From Actinomadura oligospora ATCC 43269 (lineage in GTDB: Bacteria; Actinomycetota; Actinomycetes; Streptosporangiales; Streptosporangiaceae): a stretch of 64,000 bases of DNA. The stretch is taken from the NCBI RefSeq assembly GCF_000518265.1, contig NZ_JADG01000019.1, forward strand, positions 112,813 through 176,812, given 5' to 3'. Made by a program: the position numbers and the translations under genes. Shown here piece after piece: positions 1 through 7,895 of this stretch (the first letter of the stretch is position 1; each line of letters starts with the position of its first letter). Below the pieces are notes generated by a model, which was not told the DNA's origin, made no database searches, and saw only the letters and a program-made list of their open reading frames with translations.

Positions 1-323
1 TGCCGGCGGCGGGCGGTCTTGGCGATGTGGACGGCCAGGTCGCCCATGCGCTCCAGGTCACTGCTCATCCGCAGCGTGGTGACCAGGGTCCGCAGGTCGC
101 CGGCGACCGGCTGCTGCCGGGCCATCAGGTCGAACACCGTCTCCTCGATCTCGGCGTCGATCTTGTTGACCTGCTCGTCGGCGGTGATCACTTCCTCGGC
201 CAGCCGCAGGTCGGCGTCCAGCAGCGCGGTCACCGCGCGGGACATCGCCGACCGGACCAGGCGGGTCATCTCGACCAGCCGGTCGGCCAGGGAGTCGAGT
301 TCCTCGTGGTAGACGTCGCGCAA
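1..323 (-). CDS. phoU: PhoU phosphate signalling regulator (3' end outside window)
   Basis: The minus-strand frame reads MRDVYHEELDSLADRLVEM from a TTG start at 323 and continues through SDLERMGDLAVHIAKTARR to the window edge. This is the first helical bundle and metal-binding E-x-x-x-D motif of PhoU. About 107 of some 220 expected residues are present, so the gene is cut by the window, not truncated biologically. PhoU represses phosphate signalling by linking the Pst transporter to the sensor kinase. It is divergent from senX3-regX3, as in Streptomyces and mycobacteria. No in-frame ATG is nearby, so TTG is the best start. Confidence 0.93.
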   Translation of the reverse strand, partial: MRDVYHEELDSLADRLVEMTRLVRSAMSRAVTALLDADLRLAEEVITADEQVNKIDAEIEETVFDLMARQQPVAGDLRTLVTTLRMSSDLERMGDLAVHIAKTARRR

Positions 324-530
324 TTGAAGATCCTCGGGTTTCGGGGAGGGCCGGGCGTTCGGGCCCGGCCGGTACTGCGAGGGCGGTGACGCACCGCCCG
401 CTCGGGTGTCTCGGGCGTCGGCGCCGCGCCCGGAGCCGGCGGCCGCCGGGGCACCGCGCACGGGTCCCGTGCCCCCGGCGGGCCCGAGGCGCGGGGCGTA
501 CTCGCCCACGCCACAGCCTGCCCGACCGGC

Positions 531-563
531 GTGAACCGATACGGATAAAGAGGTGAACATTGG
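531..563 (-). promoter_or_regulatory. PHO-box-like direct repeat between phoU and senX3
   Basis: GTGAAC occurs at 531-536 and 553-558, exactly 22 bp apart. On the minus strand this is GTTCAC spaced by two 11-bp units, the geometry of PhoP/RegX3 PHO boxes (GTTCACC in 11-bp repeats). The middle unit is degenerate. The location between phoU and its two-component system suggests autoregulation by RegX3. The site is inferred from pattern only. Confidence 0.5.
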
Positions 564-631
564 GCTAACGGGTCCCGCACCGGTGCCCCCGTGGTGTGGG
601 ACGGGTCCGTTCGCCACTTACGATCCAAGAT

Positions 632-1933
632 GTGGAGGTCGAGGTTGTCGCAGGTCTGACCGGGCTCGCCGGGCTCGCGATCGGACTCGCGACGGGATTG
701 GCGGTACGGGTGAGCGAGCGTGCCCAGCGAACCGTGCCCCCGGCGCAGCCCCAGGGCGGGCTGCCGCCGGGGATAGCGTCGGTGCTGAGCGTCCTGAGAT
801 CGTCGGGCGTCGTCGTGGACGCCGAGGACAGGGTGCTGCGCGCGAGTTCCGCCGCCCGTGCCTACGGCCTGGTCAGCGACGACCGGCTGGTCGTGGACGA
901 ACTGCTCGCGATGGCCCGGCTCGTCCGCCGCGACGGCGAGATCCGGGAGACCGAGATCCAGGTCGGGCCGTCCCGGTCGCGCTCGCGCGCCGAGGGCCGC
1001 TGGTTCGCCGTCCGGGTCGCGCCGCTCGGCTCGCACGGCCTGGTGCTCGTCCTCGCCGAGGACCTCACCGAGATGCGCCGCGTCGAGGCCATCCGCCGCG
1101 ACTTCGTCGCCAACGTCAGCCACGAGCTGAAGACGCCGGTCGGCGCGCTGTCACTGCTCGCCGAGACCGTGGACGCCGCGGCCGACGACCCCGAGGCCGT
1201 CCGCCGGTTCGCCGGGCGGATGCAGCACGAGTCGGTCCGCCTCACCAACCTCGTCCAGGACCTCATGACCCTGTCGCGCGTCCAGGGCGAGGAGCCGCTG
1301 GACGACCTGCACCCCGTCGAGCTCGACACCGTGATAGACGAGTCGCTCGACCGCTCGCAGATCCGCGCGGGCTCCAAGGACATCGAGCTGATCGCCGGCG
1401 GACGGCACGGCTTCCGGGTGCGCGGCGACGAGGAACTGCTGGTCACCGCGCTGCGCAACCTGATCGACAACGCCGTCGCCTACAGCCCGGAGCACACCCG
1501 CGTGGTGGTGGCGACCCGGCAGACCGACGACCAGCACGTCGAGATCACCGTCACCGACCAGGGCATCGGCATCCCCGACGGCGACCTGGAACGGATCTTC
1601 GAGCGCTTCTACCGGGTGGACCCCGCGCGGTCCCGGCAGACCGGCGGCACCGGGCTCGGCCTGGCCATCGTCAAGCACGTCACCAGCAAGCACGGCGGCG
1701 AGGTCACGGTCTGGAGCAAGGAGGGCTCCGGCTCCACCTTCACCCTCCGGCTGCCCCTGCTGAACCCCTCCGCCCCGCCGGTCACCGCCGGCGCAGAGAC
1801 CCCCAGTGACGTCCCCGGCGACCCCGGCGGCGCGGACCGCGGACCGGACGCGCCACGTCCGGACGCGACCGCCCTCGCGGTCGTCCACGGCCTCACTCCA
1901 TCCCACCCGACCCCCGAGGACCGGACGCGGTGA
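632..1933 (+). CDS. senX3: SenX3/PhoR-type phosphate sensor histidine kinase
   Basis: Membrane sensor kinase of the SenX3-RegX3 phosphate system. With the GTG at 632 the protein (433 aa) begins directly with a hydrophobic segment (LTGLAGLAIGLATGLAV), as mycobacterial SenX3 does. A PAS-like region follows, then the phosphoacceptor box VSHELKTPVG (His about 164), the N box LRNLIDNAVAYSP, the G1 box DQGIGIP and the G2 box GGTGLGLAIVKH. A GTG at 596 would add 12 residues. The C-terminal ~50 residues are Pro/Asp-rich and disordered. It lies 40 bp upstream of regX3 and is probably cotranscribed with it. Confidence 0.93.
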   Translation: MEVEVVAGLTGLAGLAIGLATGLAVRVSERAQRTVPPAQPQGGLPPGIASVLSVLRSSGVVVDAEDRVLRASSAARAYGLVSDDRLVVDELLAMARLVRRDGEIRETEIQVGPSRSRSRAEGRWFAVRVAPLGSHGLVLVLAEDLTEMRRVEAIRRDFVANVSHELKTPVGALSLLAETVDAAADDPEAVRRFAGRMQHESVRLTNLVQDLMTLSRVQGEEPLDDLHPVELDTVIDESLDRSQIRAGSKDIELIAGGRHGFRVRGDEELLVTALRNLIDNAVAYSPEHTRVVVATRQTDDQHVEITVTDQGIGIPDGDLERIFERFYRVDPARSRQTGGTGLGLAIVKHVTSKHGGEVTVWSKEGSGSTFTLRLPLLNPSAPPVTAGAETPSDVPGDPGGADRGPDAPRPDATALAVVHGLTPSHPTPEDRTR

Positions 1934-1973
1934 CCTCCGCGCTCCTGCCCAGAACCGCCCGGGAGGCAACACC

Positions 1974-2657
1974 GTGACCCGTGTGCTCGTCGTGGAAGAC
2001 GAGGAGTCCTTCAGCGACGCGCTGTCGTACACCCTCCGCAAGGAGGGGTTCGAGGTCGCCGTCGCGGCCACCGGCCCGGACGCGCTGGACATCTTCGAGC
2101 GCAACGGCGCCGACCTCGTCCTGCTCGACCTGATGCTGCCGGGCCTGCCCGGCACCGAGGTGTGCCGCGAGCTGCGCGCGAAATCCAACGTCCCGGTCAT
2201 CATGCTCACCGCCAAGGACAGCGAGGTCGACAAGGTCGTCGGCCTGGAACTCGGCGCGGACGACTACGTCACCAAGCCGTTCTCCACCCGCGAGCTGATC
2301 GCCCGCATGCGCGCCGTCCTGCGCCGCCAGGGGGACGCCGGCGAGGAGCTCGCGCCCGCCGTCCTCGAGGCCGGACCCGTCCGCATGGACGTCGAACGCC
2401 ACGTCGTCAGCGTCAACAGCGGCTCGGTCCAGCTGCCCCTCAAGGAGTTCGAGCTCCTGGAGGTCCTGCTCCGCAACGCGGGCCGCGTCCTGACCCGCAT
2501 GCAGCTCATCGACCGCGTCTGGGGCGCCGACTACGTCGGCGACACCAAGACCCTCGACGTCCACATCAAGCGCCTCCGCGCCAAGATCGAGGACGCCCCG
2601 TCCACGCCGCGCCACATCGTCACCGTCCGCGGCCTGGGCTACAAGTTCGAGCCATAA
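1974..2657 (+). CDS. regX3: RegX3/PhoP-type response regulator
   Basis: OmpR-family DNA-binding response regulator, 227 aa, the same length as mycobacterial RegX3. The receiver domain has the acidic pair E8-D9, phosphoacceptor D52 (LVLLDLMLPG), a conserved T in IMLTAKD and K in YVTKPF. The C-terminal winged helix spans about residues 130-225 (TLDVHIKRLRAKIED). The GTG at 1974 is preceded by GGGAGG at good spacing. It probably controls phoU and itself through the PHO-like repeats at 531-563. Confidence 0.95.
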   Translation: MTRVLVVEDEESFSDALSYTLRKEGFEVAVAATGPDALDIFERNGADLVLLDLMLPGLPGTEVCRELRAKSNVPVIMLTAKDSEVDKVVGLELGADDYVTKPFSTRELIARMRAVLRRQGDAGEELAPAVLEAGPVRMDVERHVVSVNSGSVQLPLKEFELLEVLLRNAGRVLTRMQLIDRVWGADYVGDTKTLDVHIKRLRAKIEDAPSTPRHIVTVRGLGYKFEP

Positions 2658-2813
2658 CCCACCGAGGAACCCCAGGCCGCCGGCACCCAGCCCGCGGCCT
2701 TCCTCATTTCCCCGCCGAATCGACCGGGACGGCTCGTCCGCGCAGCCCGGCCCCGGGGCCGGCACGTCCGCGGAGACCGGTTCGCATGCGCGAAGGTCTG
2801 GGGCCCGGACGTG

Positions 2814-2937
2814 CGAAACGCCCCGTGCCGCGCGCCCTGAGGCGAACGTGCGAAACGGCCCGTGCCGCGCAGCCCTGGGGCTCGAACGTGCGAAACGGCC
2901 CGTGCTGCGTCCTGGGGACGCGGCACGGGCCGTTTCG
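2814..2937. repeat. Three copies of a terminator arm in tandem
   Basis: The 19-nt block CGAAACGGCCCGTGCCGCG, or a one-base variant, occurs at 2814, 2851 and 2891, each within a longer 5' context ending ACGTGCGAAACG. Only one complementary copy (2916-2937) exists, so any of the three left arms could pair with it. This looks like duplication of one terminator half. Confidence 0.75.
2891..2937. terminator. Bidirectional terminator between regX3 and the lipoprotein gene
   Basis: A 22-bp stem is formed by 2891-2912 and 2916-2937 with a 3-nt loop and a single G-T pair. It sits between convergent genes. No long T-tract follows, as is usual for high-GC actinobacterial terminators. Confidence 0.8.
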
Positions 2938-2950
2938 TGTGGTGCGTGGG

Positions 2951-3952
2951 TCAGGCGGCGGGGGTCTGGGCGCCCTCGGGCTCGCCGGACTTGCTCGGGC
3001 TCACCGCGCCGGACGGCTCGGTGCCCGGGGAGGCCGGGGTGCTGGGCTCACCGGCCGGGGAGGTCGCCTCGCCGCCGCCGCTGGGCGAGGCGCCCGGGGC
3101 CGAGGCGAACGGCGTGCTCTGCGACGCCGGGACGTAGGCGCCGAACTCGTTCTGCTGCGGGATGACCGGGACGGAGACCGTGATCGCTCCCGCCTTCTCG
3201 AACTGGAGCGTGACCTGGATCGTCTCGCCGCCGAGGAGCTCCTTGCCCACCTGGGGCAGCACGACCAGCGGGCCCTTGGCGCCGGGGGCCGGAGCGGCCT
3301 CACCGGAAGCGGGCGCGCTCGGGGCGCCGGACGCCGGAGCGTTCGCCTCACCGGAGGCCGGAGCGGTCGGAGCGCCGGACGCCGGGGCCGTCGCCTCGCC
3401 GGAAGCGGGGGCGCTCGGGGCGCCGGTCGACGGCTTGGCGCCGGGCTTGCCGGTCTTCGCCGTGGACGGCTTGGTCGACGGGCTGCCCGAAGGAGCGCCC
3501 GAAGGGGTCTCGTGGCCCGCCGCGGGGGCCGGGCGGACCGCCGGGGCCGTCCCGAGCAGGGACACCGGGGTGCCCTCGCCGCGCTCCCTCGCCGCCGGCA
3601 GCACGACGCCCTGGGCGGCGATCCTGGCCGGTCCGGCGAACTCCGGCGCGGTCACCGAGACGAGCCGGTCGGCGCGTCCGGGGACCTCGTTGATCAAGGT
3701 CGCGTACAGCGGGACCGACGACTTGTCGGGCAGAGCCTCTCCCGGCCGCGGACCGAGCAGGAACATGTTCCGGATGCTGACCTGCGGCTTGGCCGCGTCG
3801 GTCTTCGGCACCCAGGCGTTCACGCCCTCGGTGAGCTGCGTCGGCGCCGCGGTCTGAGGCTCCTCGCCGGCCCCGCAGCCGGAGAGCACCGGCGCGATGG
3901 CGACGGCGCCCGCGAAGGCGAGCGCGACCACTCGACGGCTGTTTCGGATCAC
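2951..3952 (-). CDS. LpqE-like lipoprotein with PASG repeat insert
   Basis: Secreted lipoprotein, 333 aa, with a signal peptide and lipobox LSGCG (Cys about 26). The region from VSIRNMFLLGPRPGEALP to ERGEGTPVSLL and the final VTLQFEKAGAITVSVPV match mycobacterial LpqE, a fold related to PCu(A)C copper chaperones. Between the two halves lies a roughly 100-residue low-complexity insert of APASGEA/APASGAP repeats (DNA about 3290-3430), and another Ser/Pro/Gly tail follows. Its position beside carD matches lpqE-carD in M. tuberculosis. Function is unproven; metal handling is only a family hint. Confidence 0.75.
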   Translation of the reverse strand: MIRNSRRVVALAFAGAVAIAPVLSGCGAGEEPQTAAPTQLTEGVNAWVPKTDAAKPQVSIRNMFLLGPRPGEALPDKSSVPLYATLINEVPGRADRLVSVTAPEFAGPARIAAQGVVLPAARERGEGTPVSLLGTAPAVRPAPAAGHETPSGAPSGSPSTKPSTAKTGKPGAKPSTGAPSAPASGEATAPASGAPTAPASGEANAPASGAPSAPASGEAAPAPGAKGPLVVLPQVGKELLGGETIQVTLQFEKAGAITVSVPVIPQQNEFGAYVPASQSTPFASAPGASPSGGGEATSPAGEPSTPASPGTEPSGAVSPSKSGEPEGAQTPAA

Positions 3953-4153
3953 GGCGACGATCTCCTCGGGAAAGGGGTTGTGAGCGGTGGGGGTTCGGCG
4001 TGCCGAACGCCGAAGGGCAGCCTAGCGAGGTCGCGGGCGTGGTACAGCTCCGGGGTCCGGTTCCCGGCGAATCCCACATGGCGCCCATGCCGCGTCCGGC
4101 CCGGATCCCCCGTGGCCCATGATCACCTGAGGGCTTGGTGGCCTGCCGGTGGT

Positions 4154-4924
4154 CTAGTTCTTCCTGTCCGGGGCGGCGGCCTTGATCAGGTCGGTCAGCT
4201 CGGGCCCCGGCTGCGCGGACGTGCGGATGTCGGACACCACGCCGTCGCTGCCGACGAACACGGCGGTGAGGCCGACGGCGGGACGCCCGTCCGGGGTGTT
4301 GGCGTAGTTCTTGGCCAGGATGCCGGACAGATCGTCCAGGACGATGGGCTCGCCGTCGTGCGCGCCGCCCGCGAGCGCGCGCAGGGACTTGATCGTCTCG
4401 TTGGGGGGCGCGGTGGAGCCCCGCCGGTCGGCGACGAGCCACAGGCTGAGGCGGAGGTCCTGGGCGCGTTTGGCGAGGTCGGCGATCACGGCCGAGCAGG
4501 AGCACTTGGGCGAGGCGATCGCGATCACGCTCGGCCGCAGGTCGCGCAGGCTCCTGTGCTTCGGGCTCGGCGGCGCGGTGACATCGCCGGTGGGGAGGTA
4601 TCCGCCCTTGCGTCCCACGGGCGCGGACGGGTGCGGGGCGAGCGCGGCACGGGGCGGCCGCGCGTCCGGTCGGGTGCCGAGGGCGGTCATCAGCACCCCG
4701 CTGACCAGCGCGATCAGCAGCGCGCCGGTGATGATCGGGATGGCGACGCCGAAGCGGGCGAACGGGCCGACGAGGCGGCGGTACCGGGCGCGGCGGCGGA
4801 GCTGGCGCTGCTCACGGTGGTAGGCGATGACGTCGCGGTCGAGATCGCGGGCGTCGTCGGGCACCACGACATCGACGTGGGGGAGTCCGTGGTCGTCGTG
4901 CTCGGGATCGCCGTCTGGCCTCAC
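4154..4924 (-). CDS. Single-pass membrane redoxin-like protein
   Basis: 256 aa from a GTG at 4924 preceded by AGGAGAG, a better-supported start than the upstream ones. A charged cytoplasmic N-terminus precedes one membrane segment (about residues 58-81). An extracytoplasmic domain follows with SPKCSCSAVIADLAKRAQ, resembling a thioredoxin/TlpA-like fold in which the CxxC is replaced by CSC (Cys141, Cys143). The remainder (PIVLDDLSGILAKNY, then VGLTAVFVGSDGVVSDI) fits the late strands of that fold. Extracytoplasmic thiol redox chemistry is an inference. It is divergent from carD. Confidence 0.6.
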   Translation of the reverse strand: MRPDGDPEHDDHGLPHVDVVVPDDARDLDRDVIAYHREQRQLRRRARYRRLVGPFARFGVAIPIITGALLIALVSGVLMTALGTRPDARPPRAALAPHPSAPVGRKGGYLPTGDVTAPPSPKHRSLRDLRPSVIAIASPKCSCSAVIADLAKRAQDLRLSLWLVADRRGSTAPPNETIKSLRALAGGAHDGEPIVLDDLSGILAKNYANTPDGRPAVGLTAVFVGSDGVVSDIRTSAQPGPELTDLIKAAAPDRKN

Positions 4925-5279
4925 ACCGCACCTCTCCTGTTTACCCTTGTTCGCCGGAACGCTCCCGTCCGTTGCGCCCCTTTCCCTCTTTTTCGGACGT
5001 TTTGTACCCGCCCCAGGCGGCATGCTCACCTCCCAGTATGGGCCGCGGCGCGCGACCTGACAGGGGGGAGCGGCGGAACGCCGCGAAATGGCCGGACCGC
5101 GTCTTCGAGACACTTTCGTGATCATGCTCAGACGTGCGGTGACAAGGGGCGATGCAGGGTCCGGTGGGGGTGTGGTGGGATGCTCGACAGGATCGGTAAA
5201 CCTGCCTCGGAGGCACTATCAAGACACATTGTCAAGGTCCCAATAAGGCGGTTGACCTGCGGATTTGTCGCGTACGTCG

Positions 5280-5309
5280 GTGCGGTCACCCCGAGGTCCG
5301 TGCTACCCT
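5280..5309 (+). promoter_or_regulatory. Possible carD promoter (extended -10)
   Basis: TGCTACCCT at 5301-5309 reads as an extended -10 element (TGN-TACCCT), giving a start near 5316 and a short leader before the ATG at 5337. No good -35 is visible; the TTGACC at 5252 is too far upstream. The rest of 4925-5336 holds nothing I can assign. Confidence 0.35.
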
Positions 5310-5336
5310 GGTTCTAGCGGAAGGGGTACTTGTCAC

Positions 5337-5819
5337 ATGACTTTCCAGGTCGGCGACACCGTCGTCTACCCCCACCATGGGGCTGCTCGGATCGAGGCCA
5401 TCGAGACTCGCACCATCAAGGGTGAGGAAAGGACCTACCTGGTCCTGAAGGTCGACAAGGGCGACCTGACAGTTCAGGTTCCGGTCGAGAACGTCGAAGA
5501 CGTGGGCGTGCGCGACGTCGTCGGCCAGGAGGGCCTGGAGAAGGTGTTCGAGGTGCTGCGCGCACCCTACACCGAGGAGCCCACCAACTGGTCGCGCCGC
5601 TACAAGGCCAACCTGGAGAAGCTCGCCTCCGGTGACGTCAACAAGGTCGCCGAGGTGGTTCGCGACCTGTGGCGTCGCGACAAGGAGCGTGGCCTGTCGG
5701 CGGGCGAGAAGCGCATGCTCGCCAAGGCTCGCCAGATCCTGGTCAGTGAGCTCGCGCTCGCGGAGAAGACCAACGAGGACAAGGCGGAGGCCCTCCTCGA
5801 CGAGGTGCTGGCCAGCTGA
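5337..5819 (+). CDS. carD: CarD RNA polymerase-binding transcription regulator
   Basis: 160 aa. The N-terminal RNA-polymerase-interaction domain (FQVGDTVVYPHHGAARIEAI) binds the beta subunit. The C-terminal helical domain contains the conserved tryptophan in PTNWSRRYKAN that contacts the upstream edge of the open bubble. CarD stabilises open complexes, above all at rRNA promoters; an rrn operon begins at the other end of this window. The ATG at 5337 is chosen because CarD proteins start MxFxVGD. It is followed 4 bp later by ispF. Confidence 0.96.
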   Translation: MTFQVGDTVVYPHHGAARIEAIETRTIKGEERTYLVLKVDKGDLTVQVPVENVEDVGVRDVVGQEGLEKVFEVLRAPYTEEPTNWSRRYKANLEKLASGDVNKVAEVVRDLWRRDKERGLSAGEKRMLAKARQILVSELALAEKTNEDKAEALLDEVLAS

Positions 5820-5823
5820 TCAG

Positions 5824-6321
5824 GTGACTCATCAGCTTCCACGGGTGGGCGTCGGAACCGACGTCCACCCGTTCGCTTCCCATGACCGTCCCCTCTGGGT
5901 GGCGGGGCTCGAATGGCCCGGCGAGGGCCCCGGACTCGCAGGCCACTCCGACGGCGACGTCGCCGCGCACGCCATCTGTGACGCACTGCTGTCGGCGTGC
6001 TCCCTCGGCGACCTCGGCAAGGTCTTCGGCACGTCCGACCCCCGGTGGTCCGGCGCGTCCGGCGTCACGTTGCTGCGCGAGACGGCCCGCCTGGTGGACG
6101 AGGCGGGCTGGTTGATCGGGAACGTCGCCGTGCAGGTCATCGGCAACCGTCCGAAGATCGGCAAGCGCCGGGACGAGGCCGCCAAGGCCCTCTCGGAGGC
6201 ACTGGACGGCGCGTCCGTCAGCGTCTCGGCCACCACCACCGACGGCCTCGGCCTCACCGGCCGCGGCGAGGGCCTGGCCGCCCTCGCGAACGCCCTGGTC
6301 TTCCCCAAGCCGTCCACCTAA
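5824..6321 (+). CDS. ispF: 2-C-methyl-D-erythritol 2,4-cyclodiphosphate synthase
   Basis: 165 aa; MEP-pathway enzyme cyclising CDP-ME 2-phosphate. Metal ligands are visible in GTDVHPF (Asp13, His15) and the active-site loop in LAGHSDGDVAAHAICDALL. The C-terminal ATTTDGLGLTGRGEGLAA is the family signature. The GTG at 5824 directly follows carD, implying cotranscription. In M. tuberculosis and Streptomyces ispD sits between carD and ispF; it is absent here. Confidence 0.95.
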   Translation: MTHQLPRVGVGTDVHPFASHDRPLWVAGLEWPGEGPGLAGHSDGDVAAHAICDALLSACSLGDLGKVFGTSDPRWSGASGVTLLRETARLVDEAGWLIGNVAVQVIGNRPKIGKRRDEAAKALSEALDGASVSVSATTTDGLGLTGRGEGLAALANALVFPKPST

Positions 6322-6324
6322 CCC

Positions 6325-6550
6325 CCGAACACCCGCGGCCCCCGCGAGCTTTCGCGAATCCCCGTGGACCTCCGCGCGGCTCCGCGAACAACTGCGGACC
6401 CCGCGAGGCTTCGCGAACACACGTGGACCTCCGCAGGGCTTCGCGGCCCCTCGCAACGCTTCGCGAACACCCACGGGCCCCACGCGGCCCGCGAGGCCAC
6501 GCGCGGTTTCGCGGGCACCCGCGAGGCTTCGCGCGCCTTCGCGAGTTCTG
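6325..6550. repeat. Degenerate array of TCGCGAA-centred repeats
   Basis: CGCGAA occurs at about 6353, 6383, 6412 and 6462, separated by related CCGTGGACCTCCGCG-type blocks with a period of about 30 bp, then decays to 6550. It has no conserved spacers, so it is not CRISPR. Both strands carry open frames purely through composition. Confidence 0.6.
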
Positions 6551-6561
6551 CGCGCCGGAGG

Positions 6562-6582
6562 TTATCCACAACTTGTGGGTAA
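6562..6582. promoter_or_regulatory. Inverted pair of DnaA-box-like sequences
   Basis: TTATCCACA at 6562-6570 is a consensus DnaA box. Its near-inverted partner TTACCCACA lies on the opposite strand at 6574-6582, 3 nt away. It lies between converging ispF and fahA, far from any replication gene. It could be a DnaA titration site or simply a palindromic terminator stem. Confidence 0.45.
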
Positions 6583-6629
6583 CTTTCCGTTGTCCCGCTC
6601 CGGCGGCGCAGACTCGACGTATGAGACGT

Positions 6630-7841
6630 TCAGCAGTTCGCGGGGCGGATGGTGCCGGTCACCTCGCCGAGATCGATCGTCGTGCCGTTCGCGCCCGGCG
6701 CGGTCGCGCGGATGGTGACGGTGTCGCCGTCCTCGAGGAACGCGCGCTTCGCGCCGTCCGGAAGCTCCAGCGGCTCGGTGCCGTTCCAGGTCAGCTCCAG
6801 CAGGCAGCCGCGCTCCTCCTTGGTGGGTCCCGAGACGGTCCCGGAGGCGAACAGGTCCCCGGTGCGCAGCGACGCGCCGTTCACCGTCGCGTGCGCAAGC
6901 TGCTGCGGCGCCGTCCAGTACATCCGCTCGAAGCGCGGGCGGGAGACGGACCCTCCGTTGATCAGGATCTCCAGGCGCAGGTCCAGTCCCCAGGGCTCGT
7001 CGGCGCGCAGGTAGGGCAGGGGCACCGGGTCCTGCGCGGGCGGGGTGACCCGCGCCGCCTCCAGGGCCGCGACGGGCACCACCCACGGCGACACCGACGT
7101 CGCGAACGACTTGCCGAGGAACGGCCCGAGCGGCTGCCCCTCCCACGCCTGGATGTCCCGTGCGCTCCAGTCGTTCACCAGCACGAACCCGAAGACGTGA
7201 TCGCGGAACGCGCGCGGGGTGACGGGCCGTCCGGGCGTCGACGGCGTCCCGGCGACGAATCCGACCTCGGCCTCGATGTCGAGCCTCAGGGTCGGCCCGA
7301 ACGACGGCGCGGCGTCGGACGGCCCCACCTTGCGCTGCCCGCACGGCCGCACGATCGGGGTCCCGGACGCGTACACCGTTCCGGCCCGTCCGTGATATCC
7401 GACCGGAAGGTGTTTCCAGTTCGGGAGGAGCGGCTCGCCCTGCGGCCGGAAGATCCGTCCGGCGTTCGTCGCGTGGTGCTCGGACGCGTAGAAGTCCACG
7501 TAGTCGGCGACCTCGAAGGGGCGCAGCAGCTCGACGTCCGTCACGGGCACCAGATGCGGCGACACCGCCGCCCGCTGCGCCGGGTCCGTGAGCAGGTCCC
7601 GCAGCCGGGCCCGGTTCGCCGTCCAGGCGGCCCGTCCCGCCGCCATGAACCCGTTCAGTGTCCCGGATGCGAACCAGCCGCGACCCTCGACCAGCCCCGC
7701 CCCGGCCAGTCCGGCCAGGTCAAGCACCCGATCCCCGATCGCCACGCCGACCCTGGCGTCCGTCCCGTCCCGCCGGAACACCCCGTACGGCAGGTTCTCG
7801 ATGCCAAAGCCGCTGTCCTCGTCGACCTCAAGCCACGTCAT
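6630..7841 (-). CDS. fahA: Fumarylacetoacetase
   Basis: 403 aa; last step of tyrosine/homogentisate catabolism, hydrolysing fumarylacetoacetate to fumarate and acetoacetate. Signatures: DFYASEHHATNAGRIF, LPVGYHGRAGTVYASG, the metal-site region LDIEAEVGFVAGTPS, and LVNDWSARDIQAWEGQPLGP. The ATG at 7841 is preferred over the one at 7850 because the GGGGAAGG ribosome site is then properly spaced. The start fits TWLEVDEDSGFGIENLPYG of the family. Downstream of, and probably cotranscribed with, the gene at 7896-8702. Confidence 0.95.
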   Translation of the reverse strand: MTWLEVDEDSGFGIENLPYGVFRRDGTDARVGVAIGDRVLDLAGLAGAGLVEGRGWFASGTLNGFMAAGRAAWTANRARLRDLLTDPAQRAAVSPHLVPVTDVELLRPFEVADYVDFYASEHHATNAGRIFRPQGEPLLPNWKHLPVGYHGRAGTVYASGTPIVRPCGQRKVGPSDAAPSFGPTLRLDIEAEVGFVAGTPSTPGRPVTPRAFRDHVFGFVLVNDWSARDIQAWEGQPLGPFLGKSFATSVSPWVVPVAALEAARVTPPAQDPVPLPYLRADEPWGLDLRLEILINGGSVSRPRFERMYWTAPQQLAHATVNGASLRTGDLFASGTVSGPTKEERGCLLELTWNGTEPLELPDGAKRAFLEDGDTVTIRATAPGANGTTIDLGEVTGTIRPANC

Positions 7842-7895
7842 GCGCACCATCCTTCCCCGCCCATCCGGATCGACCAACCCCCTGCCGGGCCGCGC

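Noticed and set aside
5252..5257. TTGACC as -35 of carD
   Set aside because: No -10 hexamer lies 16-19 nt downstream; the extended -10 at 5301-5309 is too far away.
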